Part shown: piece after piece, positions 1 through 7,352 of the stretch
Layout of the letters: each line of letters starts with the position of its first letter
Position numbering within the stretch: the stretch's first letter is position 1
NCBI GenBank assembly: GCA_964604165.1
Contig: CAZRYF010000084.1
Span: 1 to 15,394 of the forward strand
Direction: 5' to 3'
From: JAYZDK01 sp964604165
Lineage (GTDB): Bacteria > Myxococcota_A > UBA796 > CAJQPC01
Length of the DNA stretch: 15,394 nt
Notes under the pieces: model-generated
Database searches by the model: none
What the model saw: the letters and a program-made list of their open reading frames with translations, nothing else
What the model was told of the DNA's origin: nothing
Program-made: the position numbers and the translations under genes

Positions 1-1552
1 TGCAGTCATCGTCCACGGCGGTGGTGCAGTCCTCGAGTTGGGCGGGGTTCACCGCGGACAGTGTGTCGTCGCAGTCCGTGGCGTCGGTCTCGGGGTGTGC
101 CGCGTCGGAGGTGCACTGGCAGATCGTGTCGGCCGCGTCGCCGAACCCGTCGCCGTCTGCGTCTGCGTACCAGTCGGTGCAGGACGCTGCGCCCGGATCG
201 TTGGTGTCGCCATCGCAGTTGTCGTCGTAGAGGGTGAGGCAGGTCTCGGCGGCGCCTGGAAACACGTTGGCGCGGCCGTCCTCGCAGTCACTTGCATCGG
301 CGACATAGGAGATGGGCTGTACGCAGCGGACCAGCGGGTAGGCCGGGTCCCCGAAACCGTCTCCGTCGGCGTCCAGGTGCCAGGTGGGAGCATCGACGGC
401 GGTGTCCTCGTCCACGTCTCCATCGCAGTTGTTGTCGATGCCATCGTCGCAGCGCTCGTCGGCATCCGGGTGGACCGCCGCGCTGTTGTCGTCGCAGTCC
501 CAGGCGCCATCGGCGGGGACCGGCAGGGTGCCGGTGGGCTGGGCGCAGGCCTCCACGGCGTAGTCGGAGTCGGCGAACCCATCCGCGTCGGCATCGGCGT
601 AGAAGGTCAGGGTGACGCCCTCGTCCACGCGGCCGTCGCAGTCCTCGTCGATGGCGTTGCAGACCTCGGCGGCGCCGGGAAAGATGGTGCCGTCGGCGTC
701 GTCGCAGTCGTAGGCCGCGTTCGTGGGTTCCGCCACGTACCCGCTGGGGGCGGCGCAGGCGTCCGTTGTGGTGGTTTCGTCGCCAAACCCGTCGGCGTCC
801 GTGTCGGCGTACCAGGTCACCGGGTCCGTGACGTCGTCGTCTTCATCGTCCGTCAGCCCGTCGCAGTCGTTGTCCAGTCCGTCGCATTCCTCCTCGTGGC
901 CGGGGTAAATGCGCACGGAGCCGTCTTGGCAGTCATCGCCCATGAGCACCCAGCCGGGGATTTGCTCGCAGGACTGCTGGCTGTCGTCCGGGTCGCCGTG
1001 GCCGTCGCCGTCGACGTCTCGGTACCAGGTGGCGTCGTCGGCCACCGAGTCGTCCGCCATGTCCACGAGCCCGTCGCAGTCCTCGTCGGTGCCGCCGTCG
1101 CAGTACTCGGTGGCGCCGGGGTGCACATCGCTGCGGGCGTCATCGCAGTCGTCGTTCAGGGTCACATAGGCGGGGCCGGGAGGGACGCAGGTGGTCTGTT
1201 CGCTGGCGGCCCAACCGTGGCCGTCGCCATCGCCGTCGTAGTACCAGGCGGTGGGGTCGGTGGGAGAGTCGTCCACCAGGCCGTTGCAGTCGTCGTCGAT
1301 CTCGTTGCAGGACTCCTCGGCGTCCGGGTGGATCGCTGGGTCCTGGTCATCGCAGTCGTTGCCGTCCTCGGTGAAGCCGTCCCCGTCGAAGTCGTGCCCG
1401 GGGTTGTCGTGGAGTTTGTAGGCCGACATGTCCGGCACACAGGCGGCCAGCGCAAGGGCGGCGGGGACAAGCGCAGCTCCAAGAATCAGCCGGAAACAGC
1501 CACGCATCAGGTGCGCAAAAGAGGCAGCGGTCACGTCTTTCTTATTGCGCAT
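1..1552 (-). CDS. MopE-type lipoprotein with seven Asp/Cys metal-binding repeats (3' end beyond window)
   Basis: About 517 codons are visible and the frame stays open to the left edge, so the C-terminus is missing. The N-terminus has a basic stretch, a hydrophobic segment and a lipobox (LALAAC, Cys38), so the product is probably a lipidated surface protein. The rest is tandem units carrying DCDD or variants (DCQD, DCED), starting near residues 66, 135, 207, 282, 352, 422 and 493, a period of 69-75 residues. Between them lie WYxDxDGDG-type acidic loops and CNxxDDDCxG-type cysteine motifs. This is the pattern of MopE/thrombospondin-type-3-like metal-binding proteins, where Asp-rich loops usually bind calcium and the cysteines pair. 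ATG 1552 has AAGAGGA just upstream. ATG 1555 is adjacent and in frame. An internal ATG at 1507 would give a more typical 23-residue lipoprotein signal but has no ribosome-binding site. The exact ligand and role are unknown. Confidence 0.85.
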   Translation of the reverse strand, partial: MRNKKDVTAASFAHLMRGCFRLILGAALVPAALALAACVPDMSAYKLHDNPGHDFDGDGFTEDGNDCDDQDPAIHPDAEESCNEIDDDCNGLVDDSPTDPTAWYYDGDGDGHGWAASEQTTCVPPGPAYVTLNDDCDDARSDVHPGATEYCDGGTDEDCDGLVDMADDSVADDATWYRDVDGDGHGDPDDSQQSCEQIPGWVLMGDDCQDGSVRIYPGHEEECDGLDNDCDGLTDDEDDDVTDPVTWYADTDADGFGDETTTTDACAAPSGYVAEPTNAAYDCDDADGTIFPGAAEVCNAIDEDCDGRVDEGVTLTFYADADADGFADSDYAVEACAQPTGTLPVPADGAWDCDDNSAAVHPDADERCDDGIDNNCDGDVDEDTAVDAPTWHLDADGDGFGDPAYPLVRCVQPISYVADASDCEDGRANVFPGAAETCLTLYDDNCDGDTNDPGAASCTDWYADADGDGFGDAADTICQCTSDAAHPETDATDCDDTLSAVNPAQLEDCTTAVDDDC

Positions 1553-1651
1553 CATTCCTCTTGGGCGCGGGCACCCCACGGATCCGTTAAGACAACCGTT
1601 ACCAAGCACCCGCCATTGTGCCACAGGGCGAGCCGCGAAAGTGACCCAAAC

Positions 1652-1685
1652 CCGGGGGGATACGCCATTTCTCAACATTGCGGTC
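1652..1685. repeat. Imperfect direct repeat, copy 1
   Basis: This copy aligns with 1708-1742. After the shared G-rich CC-GGG-GGGAT start, 18 of the 25 downstream positions match, and six of the seven differences are transitions. The palindrome seen in copy 2 is degraded here. The pair lies 100-190 bp upstream of the lipoprotein start, which would suit tandem regulator sites, but nothing proves it. Confidence 0.5.
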
Positions 1686-1707
1686 CCTCTCAACGCCCAG
1701 ACCCGAA

Positions 1708-1742
1708 CCGGGAGGGATGCGCTATCCCTCGACGTTGAGGTC
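1708..1742. repeat. Imperfect direct repeat, copy 2, with perfect palindrome
   Basis: This is the second copy of the 34-bp repeat. At its core, 1712-1718 (GAGGGAT) and 1724-1730 (ATCCCTC) form a perfect 7-bp inverted repeat around a 5-bp spacer, which looks like an operator. It lies 40 bp beyond the SDR stop on the minus strand, so an RNA hairpin ending that transcript is an alternative. There is no following U-tract, which weakens the terminator reading. Confidence 0.5.
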
Positions 1743-1769
1743 GGATTCAAGCGAAAAACCGTTGCCCCC

Positions 1770-2429
1770 CTACCAGCAAATGGACCGCCCGTCCGCGTGC
1801 CAAAAGGAGCCGGTGGTCGCCAGGGTCAGCTCTTCGATCCGCGCCAGCATTCCCCGCGCGGCCTCCTCCGGGCTGCGCTCCCCCCGCCCACGGGTCATGT
1901 CCGTTCGCACAAACCCCGGATGCAGGACGCCCACCGCAATCCCATGGGGTGCCAGGTCCCGGGACAGGTTGACCCCGACCATGTTCACCGCCGCCTTGGA
2001 GGCCCGGTATCCGTATTGGCGACCGGTCTGGTTGTGGGCCATGGAGCCCATACGACTGGACACGATCACCACCTTCGAACCCCGGGAGAGGTTGCCCAGA
2101 AGCGACCGCGTCAACAGAAGCGGCCCGATGGCGTTCACCCGGTACTGCTTCACCAAGGCTCCTGCAGCCAAACAGGAGAGGTCATCGTCCACGCTGACCC
2201 CAGCGTTGTGAACCACCAAGTCCAGCGCCACCCCCGCAAGACGAAGCCCGAGAGACTCAATCGAGTCGTCGGACTCCAGATCAAGCAGCTCCTGCTGCAC
2301 CCCACGCTCCTCCAAAACCTCGCAGCTGCTCCGGACCGAGCCCAACACCTCCCACCCCTCTCCCGCCAGCTCGGCACAAAGCGCGAGCCCAATCCCACGG
2401 TTGGCACCGGTCACCAGGGCTCGGGGCAC
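1770..2429 (-). CDS. SDR oxidoreductase, C-factor/sniffer-like
   Basis: This 219-residue protein is a short-chain dehydrogenase/reductase of the classical single-domain type. Visible motifs are the cofactor loop TGANRGIG (residues 7-14), HNAG (74-77, for the usual NNAG), the catalytic serine in IVSSRMGS (122-129) and the active-site pair Y141/K145 in YRASK. The overall pattern, including VNAIGPLLLT, YRASKAAVNM, LHPGFVRTDM and a C-terminus ending in Trp, resembles the carbonyl-reductase/sniffer group that includes myxobacterial C-factor (CsgA). Members use NAD(P)(H); the substrate cannot be read from sequence. The GTG start is supported by GGAGG six bases upstream. It is divergent from the kinase gene across 46 bp. 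A biological link to CsgA-type signalling is only a family resemblance. Confidence 0.85.
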   Translation of the reverse strand: MPRALVTGANRGIGLALCAELAGEGWEVLGSVRSSCEVLEERGVQQELLDLESDDSIESLGLRLAGVALDLVVHNAGVSVDDDLSCLAAGALVKQYRVNAIGPLLLTRSLLGNLSRGSKVVIVSSRMGSMAHNQTGRQYGYRASKAAVNMVGVNLSRDLAPHGIAVGVLHPGFVRTDMTRGRGERSPEEAARGMLARIEELTLATTGSFWHADGRSICW

Positions 2430-2435
2430 CGCTCA

Positions 2436-2440
2436 CCTCC
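2436..2440 (-). promoter_or_regulatory. Ribosome-binding site deciding the SDR GTG start
   Basis: A perfect GGAGG on the minus strand sits six bases before GTG 2429. It supports this start for an SDR whose cofactor loop begins only six residues in. Confidence 0.75.
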
Positions 2441-2451
2441 CACAACGCGCC

Positions 2452-2474
2452 GAGGGATAGTCGAGCGACCCCTC
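2452..2474. promoter_or_regulatory. Imperfect palindrome in the SDR/kinase divergent gap
   Basis: Arms GAGGG (2452-2456) and CCCTC (2470-2474) flank a partly symmetric centre, and the element ends one base before the kinase ATG. Ten bases here (CGAGGGATAG, 2451-2460) recur exactly, inverted, at 1722-1731 inside the palindromic repeat. It could be an operator shared by the divergent pair and the lipoprotein gene. This is inference. Confidence 0.35.
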
Positions 2475-2475
2475 C

Positions 2476-5400
2476 ATGTCAACGGGGTGTGACGCCTCCC
2501 TTGAAGCGCTTGACCCGGGTGCAATCCCGGGGCCTAGTACAGCCGTGGCGCCGGCACCTCCCAGACTCGGTTCCTTTGAGCTTCTCGGCCCCCTGGGACG
2601 AGGAGGGATGGGCATTGTCTGGCGTGCCCTGCACCGGGAACAGAAGCTCCCGGTGGCCGTCAAGGTGCTGACCGCCAGCCGCTCCGCAGACCCGCAATTC
2701 CAGAAGGTGTTTCGGCGAGAGGTGCGCAGCGTCGCCTCCCTGGACCACCCGGGCATTGTCTACGTGCTGGATCATGGATCCGTCGGGACCGAGGCGGCCG
2801 ATGCCAGCGAAGGGCGGCTTCGCGCCGGAAGCCCGTGGTTGGCGATGGAGTTGGCCGAGGGGGGCTCCCTTCTTCCCTGGTGCGGCGAGCTGGACTACGG
2901 CGGGCTCCAGGTGGTGCTGATCCAGGTGCTTGATGCCCTGGCCCATGCCCACGCGCGGCGGGTGATTCACCGGGATCTCAAGCCAGGAAATGTGCTGCTT
3001 CGTCGGCCGGGGGACCTGTCCTCAGGTGTCCTGCTCACGGACTTTGGATTGGCCCGGGCGGACGCTCATGACCTGGACGAGGAGATCAACGGTGGTTGGC
3101 TCGGCACCCCCAACTTCATGGCCCCCGAGCAATTCGACAGCACACAGCCCGTCGGCCCCTGGACCGACCTGTACGGCATGGGGTGCCTCGCGTGGGCGCT
3201 TACCACGGGTGCAGCGCCCTTTGCCCACCTGGAGACGCCGGAGGCCATTCGAACGGGGCACATGGAGTTGGAGGTGCCGGAATTCAAGCCCCGCTGCGAG
3301 GTGCCCCGGTATTTCGAAGGCTGGCTGCGACGGCTCTTGTCCAAGAACCCGGGGCGGCGGTACCGCTGGGTCTTTGATGCCACAACCGCTCTGCAAGGCC
3401 TGGGAACCCCGGACTCGACCTTGGTCCCCCGAGGACACGATGGCGCCGCCCCCCTTCCCGAGACCTGGGCCGAGCCCGATCGCCCGGAAGACGCCTCCCG
3501 ATCCACCCGAACGAACCGCCTGATGGGCGCGGGCCTTGGGCTCTTTGGCATGCGGGCGATTCCGATTGTGGGCCGAAGAAGCGAGCGAGACATGCTCTGG
3601 CGTGTCCTTGCGAGCGTCCACGAATCACAGTCGTCCCGAGCTGTGCTTCTTCGGGGCCCTCCAGGGTGTGGAAAGACCGCCCTGGCCAGCTGGATCATGG
3701 AGCAGGCCCACGCCGAGAGTGGCGCCCACACCATCTCCGCCGTGCACGGTCCCCTTCCGGGTCCAAGAGACGGAATTGGCGGCATGATCTCTCGCCACCT
3801 GCAATTGGACGATCTCTCCCGGACCGAGATCCTCGAACGACTGCAGCGCTTTCTCACCTTCAAGGGCGTGGAGGATCCCCGAGAGTGGGAGAACCTCACG
3901 GAGGTCGTCCGCCCCGCCCCCTCAGGCCAACGACTCGCCACCGCCAGCGAGAGACATGCCCAGGTGCGCCGGTACCTGGAGAGTCTCTGTCAAACAACCC
4001 CCGCGCCAGACCTCCCCCGAGAGCTTCAAAGAACGGACAGGAGGCCCGTGGTGGTCTGCCTGGACAACATCCAGTGGGGGCTGGAGAGCATTGACCTGAC
4101 CCGCCATATCCTGGACGTCCAGGATGCCAACCCGTCCCCCATCCTGCTGGTGCTGACCGTTCGAGAAGACGACGTGGCCCGGGAGCGAATCGTGAAGCGC
4201 CTCGTGGAGGGGCTCATGGACCACGACCGCCTGGTGACCGTGGATGTGCATCCGCTTCCCAAGGAGGAGCGAGGCGAGCTGGTTCGGGAGATTCTCGGGT
4301 TGGAAGGAGCCCTGGCGGCCCAAGTGGAGGAGCGCACCGGTGGGCACCCACAGTTTGCCCAACAGCTCGTCGGGGATCTGGTGCGGCGCGGCCTGTTGGA
4401 ACAAGGGGAGCGGGGATTCCGACTGGTCCAGGGGGCCACCCTGGAGCTCCCGGACGATCTGCACGAGGTGTGGATGGTGCGACTGAAGCAGGGCCTTCGA
4501 GGGCGCCCAGACTCGGACCTTCAGACCCTGGAGGTGGCTGCCGTGCTGGGGGAAGAGGTCGACAACGAAGAGTGGAGGAGCACCTGCATCCGACAAGGGA
4601 TTGAGCCCACCGAAGGGTTGGTGGAGTCCTTGCTGCGAGAGGGACTGGCACGCCCAAGCCAGGTCCCCGCGGATCCAAACTGGAGCTTCGCACACGCCAT
4701 GGTGCGCGAGTGCCTGGAACGCTCCGCGCGAGAAGCGCAAAGGTGGGAAGGCCATCACCACACGTGCGCCGAAATGCTGGAGGGCCGAACGGGAACACGG
4801 TTTGACGAGCGCCGGGGCCGACACCTCCTGGCCGCCGGCCACCAGGAAGAGGCCATGGACATTCTCCTGGAGGCCGCACGGGAGCGGCGGGAGAGCAGCG
4901 ACATCGCCATCGCCGAGCGCCTCCTGGACCAGCACGCAGAGGCCATGGGCGCCCTCGGCCTGCCCAGCACGGATCCAAGGGGCGTCCAGAACCAGCTCCA
5001 GCGGGCCCGCCTCTGCCTGATGCAGCAGGAGTTCGATGCTTCCGAGAAGTGGGCCACCCAGGTGGAGAGGACCGCCCGGGAACAGAACCAGCCGAATGCC
5101 CTCGCGGAGATCCTGACGGTTCGGGCCTTGATTTCCATGGCGAAGGGGGACCTGGCCCAGGCCTCCAGCCTGCTGGAAGAAGCCGAGGCGATCGAGGGGG
5201 TGGACACCCGCGTCCTCTCGGGCCTCCAGGTGGCCAAGGCCACGGTCCTGGTGCGACGAGGAGAGTTCAACCAGTCCGCGGAGTACTCCCGGCGAGCCCT
5301 GGCAGGGTTCGATTCCATCGGCGACATGAAGGGGGCGGGACAAGCCCACCGCAGCCTCGCCCTGTACCTGCGGGATCGCAGCCGCTACGGCGAGGAGCGC

Positions 5401-5970
5401 AGCCACCTGCAAAGCGCCCTGGAGTGTTTCGAGGCCTTCGGCATGCGCCGGGGGATGGCCGATGTGCTCAATGACCTGGGGGAGTCAGCCCGCCACGAGG
5501 GAGACCTGTCCCAGGCCGACGCCCACTACAAGTCGTCGGTCGATCTGTTCCGTTCTCTGGGGGATCCGGACCTGGCCATCCCGCGCCTGAACCGGGGGCT
5601 CGTGATGTTCGAGCGGGGCCGCCACCAGCACGCCCGCCTGTACCTGGAGGGGTGCCTGGAGACCTACCGCCACCAGGGGCGCAAATCCCTCCAGGCCATG
5701 ACCCATGTGAGCCTGCTGGGTTGCTGCGCTGCCCTGTCCGACTGGAAGGCCTGCGACGCCCACATGACCTGGTCCCAGGTGCTGCTGGGCCAGACCGGGC
5801 TGGTGGCCGAAGACATCGCCAACATGGCCCAATTCACCGCAGAGACAGCGCAATCACAGGAAAAGGCACCCCTGGCCCAGGAGGCCTGGTGTCTCGCGCG
5901 GGATCAGTGGGCAGCCCTCGGGCACCAGGGACGAGCTGATGCCATCGGCGCCCGAATCGGTGGCCCCTGA
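2476..5970 (+). CDS. Ser/Thr protein kinase fused to AAA-type ATPase and TPR region
   Basis: This 1164-residue protein has three parts. Residues ~33-310 form an eukaryote-like kinase domain with all key residues present: glycine loop GRGGMG (41-46), Lys63 in AVKV, Glu82, HRDLKPGN (165-172, catalytic D167), DFG (189-191), APE (216-218) and D231. Residues ~362-760 form an ATPase region starting at IVGRRSERD, with Walker A GPPGCGKT (394-401) and a Walker B-like strand ending LDN (529-531) before IQW, where related proteins usually have LDD. Residues ~780-1150 are helical and TPR-like (for example repeats near 870-905, 950-985 and 990-1025). No membrane span is seen, so it is probably cytosolic. 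The layout resembles PknK-type regulators, in which the ATPase/TPR portion senses or scaffolds. ATG 2476 lacks a ribosome-binding site. The end lies 8 bp from the convergent tldE. Confidence 0.9.
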   Translation: MSTGCDASLEALDPGAIPGPSTAVAPAPPRLGSFELLGPLGRGGMGIVWRALHREQKLPVAVKVLTASRSADPQFQKVFRREVRSVASLDHPGIVYVLDHGSVGTEAADASEGRLRAGSPWLAMELAEGGSLLPWCGELDYGGLQVVLIQVLDALAHAHARRVIHRDLKPGNVLLRRPGDLSSGVLLTDFGLARADAHDLDEEINGGWLGTPNFMAPEQFDSTQPVGPWTDLYGMGCLAWALTTGAAPFAHLETPEAIRTGHMELEVPEFKPRCEVPRYFEGWLRRLLSKNPGRRYRWVFDATTALQGLGTPDSTLVPRGHDGAAPLPETWAEPDRPEDASRSTRTNRLMGAGLGLFGMRAIPIVGRRSERDMLWRVLASVHESQSSRAVLLRGPPGCGKTALASWIMEQAHAESGAHTISAVHGPLPGPRDGIGGMISRHLQLDDLSRTEILERLQRFLTFKGVEDPREWENLTEVVRPAPSGQRLATASERHAQVRRYLESLCQTTPAPDLPRELQRTDRRPVVVCLDNIQWGLESIDLTRHILDVQDANPSPILLVLTVREDDVARERIVKRLVEGLMDHDRLVTVDVHPLPKEERGELVREILGLEGALAAQVEERTGGHPQFAQQLVGDLVRRGLLEQGERGFRLVQGATLELPDDLHEVWMVRLKQGLRGRPDSDLQTLEVAAVLGEEVDNEEWRSTCIRQGIEPTEGLVESLLREGLARPSQVPADPNWSFAHAMVRECLERSAREAQRWEGHHHTCAEMLEGRTGTRFDERRGRHLLAAGHQEEAMDILLEAARERRESSDIAIAERLLDQHAEAMGALGLPSTDPRGVQNQLQRARLCLMQQEFDASEKWATQVERTAREQNQPNALAEILTVRALISMAKGDLAQASSLLEEAEAIEGVDTRVLSGLQVAKATVLVRRGEFNQSAEYSRRALAGFDSIGDMKGAGQAHRSLALYLRDRSRYGEERSHLQSALECFEAFGMRRGMADVLNDLGESARHEGDLSQADAHYKSSVDLFRSLGDPDLAIPRLNRGLVMFERGRHQHARLYLEGCLETYRHQGRKSLQAMTHVSLLGCCAALSDWKACDAHMTWSQVLLGQTGLVAEDIANMAQFTAETAQSQEKAPLAQEAWCLARDQWAALGHQGRADAIGARIGGP

Positions 5971-5978
5971 CCCGGCGA

Positions 5979-7352
5979 TCAGTCCGGGGCGCAGCCGCTG
6001 GAGAAGAGAAAGTCACGGATCAGGATTCGCGGCGCTGCGCAGGCACCGTCCAGGTCGCCCCAGAATCCCGCCACGGAGTGCAAAGTGTCCCCCAAGCCAT
6101 CAATGCGGGAAAATGCCTCCAACAGGTTCTCCGTGAAGCGCAGATCCCGCACAGCGGGTCCCAACTCCCCCCCCCGCACCTGGAACAGGCCATCCCGGGT
6201 GAGCCCGGTCATGCGGGCCTTCTTGGGATCCAGAAAACCGTTCACATAGTGGAAGCGATGCACGTGCAGGCCGTCTCCCAGCTTCTCCAGCAGGGAACCC
6301 CCATCGGTCCCGGGGCCAAACACGATGGCCTCGGTGCCCGGGCCCGGCACCGGAAAGATGTCCGAGGTCCGCCAGTGTCCCGTGGAGCAACAACCGGCCC
6401 GACGGGCACTCAACCTATCGTGCACCACGTCCCCACCGCGGCCCTCCACCACAAAATCCACCCGCTGCCGGGCCACCCCCTCCGCATCAAAGGAGACCGG
6501 CAAGAGCGCGGCCTCGGGACCCGGATCGTAGAGGTTCACCTGTGCGCCTGTCAGGTCCTGCCCCCGGGTTCCCGCCAGAAAGCTCGTGCCCTCCGACACC
6601 GAGTGGGCACCAAAGGCGATCATCCCAAACCAGGTCAGCAGCTCAATCACCGCCTCGGGCTCCAACAACACGTCATAGCGACCGGGCTTCACGCTCACAG
6701 GCGCACGGGCGGCGGCCGCCACGCGCCCGGCCTTGTCTCCGAGCTCGCCCAGGAGGAGCGCCCGGCTCTCTCCCACCAGCGCGCCCCCGTGGCCGCTGCC
6801 TTCCCCGCAGTTGGCGATCAAGCGCGCCCGGGCATGGGTGGAACGGCGGGTGCGCACGAGCCCCCGACTGTTCACCACGGCCCGGGCACGATGGCAGTGC
6901 TCCACGATGCCGGACAGCTTCGCGTCGTGGGATCGGCTGGCCTCCAGGGCGGCCTCCAGCTCCCGGGTCTCCGCCCCGAAGTCCCCGACAGCGGTGGCCT
7001 CATCCCAAGCGTCCACCTCTGCCGGCTCCCCCGCCTCCTCTGAGGTGGGAAGCCCTGGGTGGTCCGGGTCCGTCGGCACGCTCCGGGCCGAGGCGATCGC
7101 CCGCTCCCTCGCCCCCGACAGGCCTTCAGTCGACAGGTCGTTCGTGAAGGCGACCCCCTCTCCTCCCCCGACCACGGCACGCAGAATCACGCAGCTCTTC
7201 TGGAGCTCCCCCCGGTGGAGCACCACCCCGGCCCCCAGCCGCGCATACCGGGACCCAAAGACATCCACCGTGGCCTGCAACAGGGCATCGCCTGCATCTC
7301 GGCAGGCCGCCTGGGCAAGCTCCTCCGCACGCGCTGGGCTGACCTCCCTCAC
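5979..7352 (-). CDS. tldE: TldE/PmbA-type subunit of the TldD/TldE metalloprotease
   Basis: This 457-residue protein is close to the ~450 residues of E. coli PmbA. Family features are the C-terminal block with MTGLTRDG (381-388) followed by LRFTENLLEAF, and the middle segment KPGRYDVLLEPEAV (222-235). As expected for TldE it has no HExxxH zinc motif. In characterised systems TldE forms the non-metal half of a heterodimer with TldD that degrades unfolded peptides, matures microcin B17 and acts on CcdA. The open frame continues upstream, but GTG 7352 was chosen because it forms a GTGA overlap with the tldD stop and has GGGGAG about ten bases upstream. It is the last gene of the six-gene chain and ends tail-to-tail with the kinase gene. 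Confidence 0.9.
   Translation of the reverse strand: MREVSPARAEELAQAACRDAGDALLQATVDVFGSRYARLGAGVVLHRGELQKSCVILRAVVGGGEGVAFTNDLSTEGLSGARERAIASARSVPTDPDHPGLPTSEEAGEPAEVDAWDEATAVGDFGAETRELEAALEASRSHDAKLSGIVEHCHRARAVVNSRGLVRTRRSTHARARLIANCGEGSGHGGALVGESRALLLGELGDKAGRVAAAARAPVSVKPGRYDVLLEPEAVIELLTWFGMIAFGAHSVSEGTSFLAGTRGQDLTGAQVNLYDPGPEAALLPVSFDAEGVARQRVDFVVEGRGGDVVHDRLSARRAGCCSTGHWRTSDIFPVPGPGTEAIVFGPGTDGGSLLEKLGDGLHVHRFHYVNGFLDPKKARMTGLTRDGLFQVRGGELGPAVRDLRFTENLLEAFSRIDGLGDTLHSVAGFWGDLDGACAAPRILIRDFLFSSGCAPD

Larger units (their letters stand above)
1553..1769. promoter_or_regulatory. Intergenic region upstream of the repeat lipoprotein
   Basis: This 217-bp non-coding gap separates two minus-strand genes: the SDR, whose stop is at its right end, and the repeat lipoprotein, whose start is at its left end. 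It probably holds the lipoprotein promoter. It contains two imperfect direct repeats (listed separately), but I see no convincing -35/-10 pair and no U-tract terminator. Confidence 0.5.

Noticed and set aside
60..1360. Regular ~210-bp periodicity that might be taken for a DNA satellite or CRISPR-like array
   Set aside because: The repeats are divergent in DNA and keep the reading frame and the Asp/Cys protein pattern, so they are protein repeats.
38..1738. A 566-codon open frame on the plus strand rich in Val/Gly/Ala
   Set aside because: It is the complement of the repeat lipoprotein, whose minus-strand frame has a ribosome-binding site, a lipobox and regular DCDD motifs. The plus product has no recognisable domain.
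3922..5412. A 496-codon minus-strand frame inside the kinase gene
   Set aside because: It lies fully opposite the ATPase/TPR coding region and shows no domain or start signal.
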